Source: Deltaproteobacteria bacterium (GTDB lineage Bacteria; Desulfobacterota; Binatia; UBA9968). Taken from it: 6,733 nucleotides of DNA. Of the stretch, positions 1 to 5,887 are shown in pieces (position 1 is the first letter of the stretch; the number at the start of each line of letters is the position of its first letter). Under the pieces are notes generated by a model. It did not search any database. It had not been told where the DNA came from and saw only the letters and a program-made list of their open reading frames with translations. Made by a program: the position numbers and the translations under genes. The stretch lies in the NCBI GenBank assembly GCA_005879435.1, contig VBKX01000257.1, positions 1 through 6,733 of the forward strand. The letters run 5' to 3'.

Positions 1-800
1 GAATTGAGTTTCAAGCGCCGGGCGAGCACGCTCTTGACTGCCTTTTCATTGGCTGGATTGGGGAGAAAAGCCAAGCCGTCGATGGTGCCTTTGAGAAAGG
101 ACTCGACTTGCTGCGGACTCTCTTTGATAAATCGCCGCGACGCAACGAGCACGGTATTCAAGTAAGGAACATCAGTTTTAGTCAGATCGACGAGTACCGT
201 GAGCCCTTTGTCTTTTGCCGCCTGTCCGAATCCAGGCTCCAAAGGCGTCGCGTCGATCCTGCCGCTTGCCAGCGCCGCGACTCTATCCGGCTGGGTTCCG
301 ACCTGCATGATCGCGATCTTGTCTCGCACGGGATCCAAGCCGAGCGAATTCAGCGCCACTTCGGCCGCCAAGTGACTGCCAGAGCCAAATGTGCTGATCG
401 CGACTCTCTTCCCCTTCAGATCGGCGGGCTGACGCACCTGGGGTAGAACCCAAAACTGATAAGGGAGAATATGGATGGTTCCCGCCAGGATCACGAGATC
501 GGCTCCCGCGCTAACGGCGGCCGCGGTGGGACCGACACTGGTAGAAGCCGCTTTAGCCTCTCCGGCGATCAGCGCCTGCGATGTTACGGAGCCGCTACCG
601 GTAAAAACAGATGTGACGTCGAGCCCGTGCTTTTTATAAAATCCCTGATCTTCGCCGAGCCAGACACTCGTGTGCGTCGATATCAATCCCGCATAGGCGA
701 CCAGAAGCTTTCTGGAACCATCCTGTGCCGTTGCGGGTCGGGCCCCGACCCCGACTAAAGCCACAGCCAAGAGAGTTCCGATGATTTTCTTTTGCCGCAT
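1..800 (-). CDS. ABC-type substrate-binding protein, NMT1/SsuA-like (3' end beyond window)
   Basis: The frame is open from ATG at 800-798 to the window edge, giving 266 visible codons and no stop, so the C-terminus is missing. A purine-rich Shine-Dalgarno (GGGAG, 810-814) lies 9 nt upstream. Residues 1-25 form a Sec signal peptide: a basic MRQKK start, a hydrophobic core and a probable ATA|Q cleavage site. The mature part reads like the NMT1/THI5/SsuA periplasmic binding family: an early beta strand (KLLVAYAGL), then a GEDQGFYKKHGLDV segment, an allele of the DLKGKRVAIS motif at about 127-136, and a late LASGRIDA motif. The protein would bind a small organic ligand in the periplasm and hand it to an ABC permease, but no permease or ATPase gene is visible. 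It shares these motifs with the binding protein at 3105-4106, so the two are paralogues. The ligand cannot be read from the sequence. Confidence 0.9.
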   Translation of the reverse strand, partial: MRQKKIIGTLLAVALVGVGARPATAQDGSRKLLVAYAGLISTHTSVWLGEDQGFYKKHGLDVTSVFTGSGSVTSQALIAGEAKAASTSVGPTAAAVSAGADLVILAGTIHILPYQFWVLPQVRQPADLKGKRVAISTFGSGSHLAAEVALNSLGLDPVRDKIAIMQVGTQPDRVAALASGRIDATPLEPGFGQAAKDKGLTVLVDLTKTDVPYLNTVLVASRRFIKESPQQVESFLKGTIDGLAFLPNPANEKAVKSVLARRLKLN

Positions 801-986
801 CTTTATCTTCTCCCTTCTCCGGGTAGAGGCAGCCCGCGACGAGACCACTAAGAGGATGTCATTTTGGTTTTCTGTGTTGCGCCGTCGTTTTGCGCAATAG
901 GTGGGTCTACAAGCGACATTTTCGCAAAGGGTTTTCCGTTCGCCCGTGCGCCTTACGGACCGGTGCTCTTTACGCCAAGGATCGCG
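801..986. other. Spacer without a recognisable gene; one small hairpin
   Basis: This 186-bp gap separates the glutaredoxin-DinB stop codon (TAG, 989-987) from the next start at 800. It contains a 6-bp inverted repeat, TTGCGC at 877-882 and GCGCAA at 892-897, with a 9-nt loop. No run of T follows on either strand, so I do not call it an intrinsic terminator. No convincing promoter for the downstream binding-protein gene was found. Confidence 0.4.
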
Positions 987-1766
987 CTAATCCCATATCC
1001 GTTCCGGCAAAGGCAAACCGGCGAGGTCTTCTGTACTGAGCCTGCCGTTCGGCTCGACACCGAAGCGTTCGAGCACGGCGATCAACTGGCGCACGTGCTG
1101 CGCCGAGTGCCAAGTGGAACGCTCGAACAGCTGGTGCATCGGCGGTGTGCCGTAAAAGGTCCTGACCTTTTGCTGGCAGGATTTGTCCACGAGTTGGCTC
1201 CACCAGTTTTCAATTCGCTGAATAATACCGTCGCCATATCCCGCGATTTCCACTCCGGTCGAGCAGCTCCCGTCTGCGGGCGGCACGTTGGCATTGTTCG
1301 CCCAGTATTCTACGTCGTCGATCGCCGTCTCGAGGAAGGCTTCGCCGATGCGAAAGATATGATGGCTCAGCAGGCGGATCGAGCGGTCGCGGTTGTCGAT
1401 CGCGCGTTCGCTGAGTCGTTGGTTGGGAATCTGAAGGATGTATCGTTGCGCTGCGCGCAGCACCATGGTCCATTTTTCGACAAGCACTTCGGGAGGCAAC
1501 GGCGTGTGTCCGGTGCCTTGCAAGCCAACAAATTCGGCTACGTCCTCCAGGTTCTGGCAGAAAATATACTGGTCGCCTTTTGCCAACACCGGCACGGTCT
1601 GGGCGCCCAGCCTGAGCAACCGCTCTCGGCCTGTCGGGTCGTTCAAAACGTCAAGAGGAAGGAAGTCGATGCCTTTTTTCGAAAGAAACTCTTTCGTTCT
1701 AAGGCAGCTGCTTCAGCCGGGCTGGGTGAACAGGACGAATTGGCTATTTATGTTTTCCATCGTCAT
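987..1766 (-). CDS. Selenocysteine-containing glutaredoxin-DinB two-domain protein (UGA read as Sec at codon 18)
   Basis: Read from ATG at 1766 (GAGG 4 nt upstream; a second in-frame ATG at 1760 is also well placed), the frame crosses one TGA at 1715-1713 and ends at TAG 989-987, giving 259 residues. Residues 9-82 are a glutaredoxin/thioredoxin fold: beta strand QFVLFTQPG, active site U18-S-S-C21, helix LRTKEFLSKKG, and the cis-proline motif TVP at 57-59. The TGA replaces the N-terminal, nucleophilic Cys of CxxC. Residues about 93-259 resemble the DinB four-helix-bundle family, with candidate metal-ligand histidines H135/H136, H220 and H224 (WHSAQH) and a GLPLPERIWD tail. Without recoding, the first start after the TGA is a TTG at 1646 with no ribosome binding site, which would remove half the redox domain. 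The likely role is cytosolic thiol/selenol redox chemistry coupled to a DinB-type thiol transferase domain; the substrate is unknown. A sequencing error or pseudogene is the alternative, made less likely by the downstream hairpin. Confidence 0.85.
1671..1705 (-). promoter_or_regulatory. Candidate bacterial SECIS element
   Basis: Inside the coding sequence, directly after the in-frame TGA (1715-1713), the mRNA can form a two-part stem. The lower stem is GCCUU (1705-1701) with AAGGC (1675-1671). Between the stems is a symmetric 4x4 internal loop (AGAA/AAAA). The upper stem is CGAAAGA (1696-1690) with UCUUUCG (1686-1680), a perfect 7 bp, capped by the loop GUU (1689-1687). The loop begins 24 nt after the TGA and its first base is G. 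Bacterial SECIS hairpins recognised by SelB typically have a G among the first loop bases and lie about 16-37 nt past the UGA. The match was found by eye, without folding software. Confidence 0.75.
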
Positions 1767-1781
1767 GTCGCCTCGTAATGA

Positions 1782-1812
1782 ACGGTTAAACTGCGCGGAA
1801 CCTATCAACCGT
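1782..1812. promoter_or_regulatory. Inverted repeat flanking the -10 region (possible operator)
   Basis: ACGGTT (1782-1787) and AACCGT (1807-1812) form a 6-bp inverted repeat with a 19-bp spacer. The repeat brackets the candidate -10 box and start site of the glutaredoxin-DinB promoter. The half-sites are about two helical turns apart (25 bp), which suits a dimeric regulator. A 6-bp repeat can arise by chance, so this is only suggestive. Confidence 0.25.
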
Positions 1813-1827
1813 AACAGCGGGTGTCAA
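1799..1827 (-). promoter_or_regulatory. Candidate sigma-70 promoter for the glutaredoxin-DinB gene
   Basis: A perfect -35 box TTGACA (1827-1822) is followed after exactly 17 bp by TAGGTT (1804-1799), a weak -10 that keeps the conserved T1, A2 and T6. Transcription would start near 1792, leaving about 26 nt of leader before ATG 1766. This suggests the gene is transcribed independently of the amidohydrolase upstream. Confidence 0.5.
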
Positions 1828-1902
1828 CTCACAAACGTCGTGGGCGTGACTCGCACGTCGCAAGGGCTACGCACGCGTGTCGGAAAAGGATCAAAGCACT
1901 AA

Positions 1903-1942
1903 CTTTCACCACGGAGCCGCATGAAGGACACGAAGGGTTCGG
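1903..1942. repeat. Degenerate copy of a dispersed intergenic repeat (CACCACGGAG...GGACACGAAGG)
   Basis: The stretch contains CACCACGGAG and, after an irregular middle, GGACACGAAGGG. This resembles a family of short noncoding repeats of the form ACCACGGAG-ACACGGAG-GACACGAAGG that recurs between genes in many environmental bacterial genomes. The identification is from memory of that pattern; only one copy is present in this window. It lies in the 260-bp spacer between the amidohydrolase and the glutaredoxin-DinB gene. Confidence 0.35.
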
Positions 1943-2006
1943 ATAATTAGTCAGCGTAGGATGCGGTGACCAAAGGGAACGGCATCATTCATGATTTGAG
2001 ACCCGG

Positions 2007-2019
2007 CGGCCACCGGCCG
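2007..2019 (-). terminator. Short GC-rich hairpin after the amidohydrolase gene
   Basis: CGGCC and GGCCG pair perfectly around a 3-nt loop, starting 8 nt past the amidohydrolase stop codon (TGA, 2029-2027). No U-tract follows in the direction of transcription, so it does not meet the usual intrinsic-terminator pattern. It may instead protect the mRNA 3' end. Its position at the end of the AMP ligase/binding protein/amidohydrolase run makes some 3'-end role plausible. Confidence 0.25.
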
Positions 2020-2026
2020 ATATTTC

Positions 2027-3049
2027 TCAAGCCGCGGAAATCTTCAGCAACCTGCTCGCGGTGCCTTCGAGAATCGCTTGCTTCTCCGCATCCGAGCAAG
2101 ACAGCGCTTCGACTTTGTCGACGCCTTGCCAATCGCCGAGGACATAAGGGAAATCAGTTCCAAGCATCAAGTGCTCCGCGCCAACTTTGCGCCGGAGAAA
2201 GTCGAGAGTTTCGACGTCGTACACCAACGTATCGAAGTAGAGGTTCTTGAGATAAGCGCTCGGTGTAGCAGTGCAACGTGGCGAGTTGGGACGGTCGGCG
2301 CGCCGGGTCGCCTGCTTTCCCGTGGCGAATTCGCGATCGAAGCGGCTCAGGTGATAGGGGAAAAATCCGCCGCCGTGGCACGTGCAAATTTTCAAATTGG
2401 GAAACCGGTCGAATACGCCGCTGTAAATCAGCAGACCGAGAGAGAACGTCGTGTCAGCAGGATTGCCGCAGACGAGCCGCAGGCCAAACGAGCCCATGAG
2501 TTCCGTTCCGGCGGGATTGTCCGGGTGCATGAAGACCAGCACGTCCAACTCCTGTGCCTTAGCCCAAAAAGGATCGAAGTCCTCGCTGTCGTAATAGTGA
2601 TGATTGACGTTGGTGGCAATGTAGGCACCGCGAAAATCGAGTTCGGTAACAGCGTGATCGAGAACACGCGCTGCGCGCGCCGGCTCTTGAATCGGCACCG
2701 CGGCCATTGCGGTAAATTGTTCCGGATATTTATCCAGGAACTCTTTGACGCATTCATTGTAGACGCGACACCAGCTCTCCGCCTGTTCTCCTCTGAGATC
2801 ATAACCGAGAAGCTGCGTGCTCGGATCGAGCGCCGCCAGCGCGATTTTGCCCTTTTCCATCATCTCCAGCCGCCGCTCCACATCCGTCAAGCCCTGCAGC
2901 AATGGATACCGGGGACCGCCATTGAAGGAAAATCGGAAGGTCCCATCCTTATCTTCGGACACTTCAATGCCCAGCGCGTCGCCATGCCCTTTCGCCTCTC
3001 CGATGACCTGTTCCGGAACGTAGTGATGATGAATATCGATCGCGCCCAT
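2027..3049 (-). CDS. Metal-dependent amidohydrolase/decarboxylase, ACMSD-like (amidohydrolase family 2)
   Basis: This 340-residue protein has the usual length and motif order of amidohydrolase family 2, the TIM-barrel group that includes 2-amino-3-carboxymuconate-6-semialdehyde decarboxylase (ACMSD) and resorcylate-type decarboxylases. The metal-binding HxH is at H7/H9 (DIHHHYVP), a third His at H175 (FMHPDNP), the catalytic His at H225 (CHGGGFFPY) and the metal Asp at D299 (GTDFPY). This spacing closely follows ACMSD. No signal peptide is present, so it is cytosolic. The expected reaction is hydrolysis or nonoxidative decarboxylation of a cyclic or aromatic acid; the exact substrate is not deducible. 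Start ATG 3049 gives the N-terminal metal motif at the normal place, but no clear Shine-Dalgarno precedes it. The gene follows the binding-protein gene by 55 bp and probably shares its transcript. Confidence 0.9.
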   Translation of the reverse strand: MGAIDIHHHYVPEQVIGEAKGHGDALGIEVSEDKDGTFRFSFNGGPRYPLLQGLTDVERRLEMMEKGKIALAALDPSTQLLGYDLRGEQAESWCRVYNECVKEFLDKYPEQFTAMAAVPIQEPARAARVLDHAVTELDFRGAYIATNVNHHYYDSEDFDPFWAKAQELDVLVFMHPDNPAGTELMGSFGLRLVCGNPADTTFSLGLLIYSGVFDRFPNLKICTCHGGGFFPYHLSRFDREFATGKQATRRADRPNSPRCTATPSAYLKNLYFDTLVYDVETLDFLRRKVGAEHLMLGTDFPYVLGDWQGVDKVEALSCSDAEKQAILEGTASRLLKISAA

Positions 3050-3104
3050 GTCTTAGTTTTTGCTTTTCTCTTTCTCGCGCCTGCCTCACGCCTCATGCCT
3101 ACCG

Positions 3105-4106
3105 TCACTTGTCAAATACGCCGCTCTTTTCCAGTTCGACCAAATAGCGCCGATCGATCATGTCCTGGGGTTTGATCGATTTCGCCCGTGCATCCTGCGG
3201 CGCGATTTCGTCGAGTGAAGCCTGCAGCGCAGCCTCGCTGACTTCGAGACGGCGCTCCAGAGCGGGAATCTCAGATTGATACGCTGCGTCGAGCACCTTG
3301 GTATCGGTGATGCGCAGGTATTTGCCCAAAACCTTGTAGACAAAATTTTTGTCGGTATGAAGAATTTTCGACGCTTCGGCCATCACGCGCATGAATCTGC
3401 CGAGCACCGCGCGACGTTTGGTAATCACCGAGCGAAGCGTCACGAATTGCGCGGCGCCGTACGGGATGCGCAACTCGGGACCGTTGATCACATAGCGATA
3501 TCCCCGCGCTGCCGCTGCCGAATCGCCCGGGGCTACCAGCCCCGCCGCGTCGAGGTTACCACTCAGCAGCGCGGCAAGCGTCTCAGGTCCACCGCCGGTT
3601 TGTATGGTTTGAATATCCTTGGTCGCGTCCATACCGAGCCGCTTGAGCGCCTGGATGACGAAGTAATGCGTATTACCGCCGAATCGTCCGACGCCGACTT
3701 TCTTACCCTTGAGATCTTCGGGGCGCTTGATGTCAGGCTTGCCAAGCACGCTATGGGTCAGGATATTTTTGATACCGCCGATGAAGACCAAGTCGGTGAA
3801 GCCCTGGACGTAGGCGCGAACGTTGCCGACGGCTCCCGTGACGCCGATTTCCGCGTCGCCATTCAGGGTCGCGGCGGTGGCCACCGGCGAAGAAGGAATA
3901 AAAACCAGCCGAAAATCCAAATCATATTTCTTAAAAAGCCCCGCTTCCTGCGCGATCCACGGCATCGACTGCGACATCACCTGCGCCGAGTGCAGGCCGA
4001 CAAGTCTATCGACCGCGAGCACACGCTGCGCGTGGAAAGCCGAAACTCCGACGATCAAAGATACGGCTGCGAGCCGGCGTAGCGAAATACGATGAGCGGT
4101 GCGCAT
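3105..4106 (-). CDS. ABC-type substrate-binding protein, NMT1/SsuA-like
   Basis: I choose ATG 4106 (333 residues) over the in-frame start at 4127. It has AGGAG at 4115-4119 with an ideal 8-nt spacer, and it places a normal signal peptide at the N-terminus: basic MRTAHRISLRR, a hydrophobic core, and probable cleavage after VLA at residue 31. The mature protein shows NMT1/THI5/SsuA features: a strand RLVGLHSAQV, a QEAGLFKKYDLDFRLVF segment, DLKGKKVGV at about 131-139, a GGGPETLAALLSGNLDAA region, and a helical C-terminus. It would capture a small organic acid or related ligand in the periplasm. The gene starts 28 bp after the AMP ligase stop and precedes the amidohydrolase, so binding, activation and conversion of one compound is a reasonable inference. 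The matching permease and ATPase are not here. It is a paralogue of the binding protein at 1-800. Confidence 0.92.
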   Translation of the reverse strand: MRTAHRISLRRLAAVSLIVGVSAFHAQRVLAVDRLVGLHSAQVMSQSMPWIAQEAGLFKKYDLDFRLVFIPSSPVATAATLNGDAEIGVTGAVGNVRAYVQGFTDLVFIGGIKNILTHSVLGKPDIKRPEDLKGKKVGVGRFGGNTHYFVIQALKRLGMDATKDIQTIQTGGGPETLAALLSGNLDAAGLVAPGDSAAAARGYRYVINGPELRIPYGAAQFVTLRSVITKRRAVLGRFMRVMAEASKILHTDKNFVYKVLGKYLRITDTKVLDAAYQSEIPALERRLEVSEAALQASLDEIAPQDARAKSIKPQDMIDRRYLVELEKSGVFDK

Positions 4107-4134
4107 GGGTCTTTCTCCTCTCGCCATCGGGGAA

Positions 4135-5730
4135 TCAGAGTTTGCCTTCGGATTTCAGCCGCTGCGTTATTCTCTCCGTTAAATCTCTCTTGGAAACTTT
4201 GCCGAAGGGCGACAAGGGAAATTCTTTGACGATTTCCAAGCGCTCCGGCAGTTTATGCTTGGCAATCTCTTCGCTCATGAGGAAAGCGACGAGCTCCGGC
4301 AACGTCAAGGTATTCCCGCCGCGCAGAATCGCATAGGCGCACATGCGCTCGCCGAGCACCGGATCGGGCATCGGCACGCAGGCGATGTTTTGCACCGCCG
4401 GATGGGTGAGAATGAGATTTTCGATTTCTTCGGCGCTGATCTTTTCGCCGCCGCGGTTGATAAGGTCTTTCTTGCGCCCTTCGACTATATAATTTCCCGA
4501 AGGATGAAGCCGCATCAGATCGCCGGAGCGGTAGTAGCCAACCGAGGTAAACGCTCTCGCGTTGTATTCGGCCACGCCGAAGTAACCGCGCAGCGTGTAC
4601 GGGCCGCGGGCAACCAGCTCACCGACTTCACCGGGCGCGACTTCGTGATCGTCGTCGTCAACGAGCCTAACTTCATCATCCGGACTCAGCGGTCTGCCGA
4701 CGGTCTCCATGCGCACATCTTCAGGATCGTCGAAACGCACAAACATCAACATGCCCTCAGCCATGCCGAAATTTTCCTGCACGATAACGTTCGGGATCAA
4801 TTCCTTAGTGCGACGACGCACCTCCGGCTGGAGCCGCTGGCCGCCGCTCTGAATCACTCGCAGCGACGACAAGTCGAACCTACCGATCGACGGATCGTTG
4901 ATCAAACGTATCAGTAGCGCCGGCACCACGGCGATATGCGTGACTCGATGGCGTTCGATCAATGCGAAAATGTCTTCGCTCCGTGTGGAGTTTGACAAGA
5001 CCATCTTGCCGCCGTGCAAAAGATAACCTTGCAAGCCCGGGCAGGCGAGCGGCAGATTATGCGCCAACGGCAGCACGTCGAGAAATATCTCTTCCGCGCC
5101 GACGCCGGTCACCGCCGAAGCGATTTTTGAATTGTAAATGTAATCGTTATGCGTGCGCGGGATCAGCTTGGGAATGCCCGTCGTTCCGCCCGACAATAGA
5201 AACACCGCCGGATCTTCGGGGTCGATGCGAATGTTTTTCAGATCGGTAACCGAGCGTTGGCTCGGCCGCTCGAACCTAACGGTTTTGTTCGCACCGCGAA
5301 TTCTTCTAACCAGCTCGCGATAGTCGAAGTCTTTCGCTTGGTCCGGAGTGACGCACGCCACCGCTCCGGAAAGCTCTGCGAATTGATTCATCTCCCGATA
5401 GCGGTGCGTCGGCAGCGCCATGATCGGGATGCAGCCGATCTTCTGCAGAGCGAAATATAGATAAACGAACTCCACGACGTTGGGCAGTTGCACCACGACA
5501 CGGTCGAGCGGTTGGAATCCTTCGTCGAGTAGATTTAAAGCGAGACGAGTGGCGCGATCATTCAGTTGGCTGTAAGTAACCAACCGATCACGGTCTACTA
5601 TCGCAACCCGATCGCCGTAGCGGCTGAACGTCTCGTCAAAAACGTCGCGCAGAGCCCGATCTTCCCAATATCCCTTGGCGCGATATCGCGCAGCAAACTC
5701 CGAGGGAAATCGAACAACGCCGTCTAACAT
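4135..5730 (-). CDS. Aryl-acid AMP ligase, EntE/DhbE-like (possibly salicylate--AMP/CoA ligase)
   Basis: This 531-residue cytosolic enzyme of the ANL superfamily aligns along its length with 2,3-dihydroxybenzoate-AMP ligases. It has the ATP P-loop SGGTTGIPK (180-188) followed by the family-typical LIPRTHNDY, A5 ENFGMAEG (319-326), A7 YRSGDL (400-405), the hinge GRKKDLINRGGEKIS (418-432) and the catalytic lysine K511 (PFGKVSKRDL). It would form an aryl-adenylate and pass the acyl group to CoA or a carrier protein. In the aryl-acid pocket, the segment AHNLPLACPG (223-232) keeps the Asn that contacts the 2-hydroxyl (N225). It has Cys230 where 2,3-dihydroxybenzoate enzymes have Ser, a feature of salicylate-activating enzymes. 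L226 replaces the usual Tyr/Phe. GAGG lies 7 nt before ATG 5730. No siderophore genes are near; the binding protein and amidohydrolase follow directly, which favours a catabolic role. Confidence 0.92.
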   Translation of the reverse strand: MLDGVVRFPSEFAARYRAKGYWEDRALRDVFDETFSRYGDRVAIVDRDRLVTYSQLNDRATRLALNLLDEGFQPLDRVVVQLPNVVEFVYLYFALQKIGCIPIMALPTHRYREMNQFAELSGAVACVTPDQAKDFDYRELVRRIRGANKTVRFERPSQRSVTDLKNIRIDPEDPAVFLLSGGTTGIPKLIPRTHNDYIYNSKIASAVTGVGAEEIFLDVLPLAHNLPLACPGLQGYLLHGGKMVLSNSTRSEDIFALIERHRVTHIAVVPALLIRLINDPSIGRFDLSSLRVIQSGGQRLQPEVRRRTKELIPNVIVQENFGMAEGMLMFVRFDDPEDVRMETVGRPLSPDDEVRLVDDDDHEVAPGEVGELVARGPYTLRGYFGVAEYNARAFTSVGYYRSGDLMRLHPSGNYIVEGRKKDLINRGGEKISAEEIENLILTHPAVQNIACVPMPDPVLGERMCAYAILRGGNTLTLPELVAFLMSEEIAKHKLPERLEIVKEFPLSPFGKVSKRDLTERITQRLKSEGKL

Positions 5731-5735
5731 CTTGT

Positions 5736-5754
5736 GTCCTCGCTACGCTCGGAC
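5736..5754. repeat. Small palindrome covering the AMP ligase ribosome binding site (REP-like)
   Basis: GTCC (5736-5739) and GGAC (5751-5754) pair around the core TCGCTACGCTC, which itself has GC/GC pairing. The core resembles the common dispersed palindrome CCTTCGACTACGCTCAGG, of which a fuller copy lies at 6699-6727. On the minus strand it contains the GAGG Shine-Dalgarno of the AMP ligase gene (5741-5738), so the stem could partly mask ribosome access. The match to the larger family is by eye. Confidence 0.4.
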
Positions 5755-5755
5755 T

Positions 5756-5877
5756 GTTCCATACGTTCCAACCGTTCCAGTAGTTCCAACGTTCTCGGAG
5801 TACTATCTTAGAAACTTCAATCGACTGTTCCGTATTGTTGCGATTGGAACATTTGGAACGATTGGAACGCGTGGAAC
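5756..5877. repeat. Mirror-image arrays of 9-bp-period GTTCCA / TGGAAC units
   Basis: Four copies of GTTCCA begin at 5756, 5765, 5774 and 5783, at exact 9-bp steps, with a decayed fifth (GTTCTC) at 5791. A further GTTCC is at 5827. Four copies of the complement GGAAC begin at 5846, 5855, 5864 and 5873, again every 9 bp. The two arms can fold into one long stem of about 33 bp in which 6-bp paired blocks alternate with 3-nt partly mismatched spacers, around a loop of roughly 55 nt. The array fills almost all of the gap between the SDR stop (5888) and the AMP ligase start (5730). Its function is unknown; attenuation of transcription between the two genes, or a mobile noncoding repeat, are possibilities. 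Confidence 0.8.
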
Positions 5878-5887
5878 CAACTTATTG

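Noticed and set aside
877..897. TTGCGC/GCGCAA hairpin as an intrinsic terminator
   Set aside because: No T-run follows on either strand, and the 9-nt loop with a 6-bp stem is weak.
987..1646. Stand-alone 219-residue DinB protein starting at TTG 1646
   Set aside because: No ribosome binding site precedes the TTG, and this start cuts the glutaredoxin domain in half. The frame continues upstream through the TGA into a perfect glutaredoxin N-terminus with a good start.
864..1778. Long plus-strand open frame of 304 codons opposite the glutaredoxin-DinB gene
   Set aside because: Its translation shows no recognisable family motifs, and it lies exactly antisense to a gene with clear glutaredoxin and DinB features. 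It is a shadow frame, though gene callers may prefer it because the true gene is interrupted by the TGA.
3075..3104. Repeated GCCT units between the amidohydrolase and binding-protein genes as a tandem repeat
   Set aside because: Only about three irregular copies are present, too few and too uneven to call a repeat.
2078..3175. Plus-strand open frame of 365 codons opposite the amidohydrolase
   Set aside because: The minus-strand product has all the metal-binding motifs of its family, while the plus-strand product looks like random composition.
3276..4082. Plus-strand open frame of 268 codons opposite the second binding protein
   Set aside because: The opposite strand encodes a complete binding protein with signal peptide and ribosome binding site, so this frame is a shadow.
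5756..5877. GTTCCA/TGGAAC arrays as a CRISPR array
   Set aside because: The units are only 6 bp with 3-bp spacers and the two halves are inverted, which does not fit CRISPR repeat-spacer architecture.
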